Shown here piece after piece: positions 63,856 through 64,000 of a DNA stretch of 64,000 nt (its first letter is position 1; every line of letters starts with the position of its first letter). The position numbers and the translations under genes were made by a program. The stretch comes from Mucilaginibacter aquariorum. GTDB taxonomy: Bacteria > Bacteroidota > Bacteroidia > Sphingobacteriales > Sphingobacteriaceae. The stretch covers positions 620,001 to 684,000 of the forward strand of contig NZ_JANHOH010000001.1 of NCBI RefSeq assembly GCF_024498135.1, given 5' to 3'. Below the pieces are notes generated by a model. That model saw only the letters and a program-made list of their open reading frames with translations. It ran no database searches and was not told where the DNA came from.

Positions 63856-64000
63856 TTATTCACTCCGTAAGCTATTCACCGGGTTTGCCAATGCAGCTTT
63901 TACAGCGTGATAACTTATAGTGACTATTGCTGTTATTAATGCCATTGAGCCTGCCAACGCAAACACCCACCATGGGATATTAATACGATAAGCAAAGTTT
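63856..64000 (-). CDS. Double FtsX/MacB-type permease, C-terminal fragment (cut by window end)
   Basis: The last 47 residues of another array member, ending in a TAA at 63858-63856: FAYRINIPWWVFALAGSMAL, later AVKAALANPVNSLRSE. This is the TM8 end of the FtsX domain, with the same closing motif (NPVxSLRSE) as the complete genes. The rest lies outside the window. It shows that the array has at least twelve members. Confidence 0.85.
   Translation of the reverse strand, partial: NFAYRINIPWWVFALAGSMALITAIVTISYHAVKAALANPVNSLRSE

Overview
The window looks like a chromosomal segment of a Sphingobacteriaceae-type Bacteroidota, closest in character to Mucilaginibacter or Pedobacter. The grounds are the protein families (a HemF/GyrA pair typical of the phylum, TonB-dependent receptor, class IV-like histone deacetylase, bestrophin, DUF4097 protein and long double FtsX/MacB permeases), Bacteroidota promoter boxes (TTTG and TAnnTTTG), weak Shine-Dalgarno signals and a moderate A+T content. 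No tRNA, rRNA, CRISPR array, integrase or transposase was seen.

Bases 1-11.4 kb are mostly plus strand. They hold the end of an MFS transporter, hemF, a small secreted protein, gyrA with two TPR genes behind it, an SDR dehydrogenase, a DUF4442 protein, an internally deleted GNAT acetyltransferase, an AlbA_2/HTH protein and a MATE exporter. From 11.4 to 20.3 kb, mostly minus strand, there are a kynU-bestrophin-deacetylase operon, an msrC-hydrolase-Mpg-flavin oxidase-like operon, a divergent CrtA-like pair, a Dph6-like ATP pyrophosphatase, a sirtuin and a DUF6580 membrane protein.

At 19.7-22.7 kb there is a cobalamin-controlled unit on the minus strand: a Bacteroidota promoter, a cobalamin riboswitch, a possible 32-residue Cys-rich leader peptide, a BtuB-like receptor and the DUF6580 membrane protein, closed by an intrinsic terminator. 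Then come the thrS-infC(TTG start)-rpmI-rplT operon, several small secreted proteins, the serine-synthesis pair serC-serA, rpe, and the two CoA-transferase subunits.

From 35.4 kb to the end of the window (28.6 kb) lies an uninterrupted minus-strand array of eleven complete and one partial FtsX/MacB-type permease genes of 784-824 residues. Each protein is a fused double unit (one TM, large periplasmic domain, three TMs, twice). The only other gene in the array encodes a secreted DUF4097 beta-helix protein with seven exact 18-residue TSGGS repeats. No ATPase or regulator gene is present in the window. Two upstream regions inside the array (47.79-47.90 kb and 53.98-54.10 kb) share a promoter-like box and a distal element of identical internal layout, with nearly the same spacing between them. 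This suggests that one unseen regulator switches on at least two transcription units. Hairpin-forming, word-like repeats follow the stop codons of many genes, both in the array and elsewhere. The array with its paired control regions is the best candidate in the window for an undescribed envelope-stress or peptide-export system.
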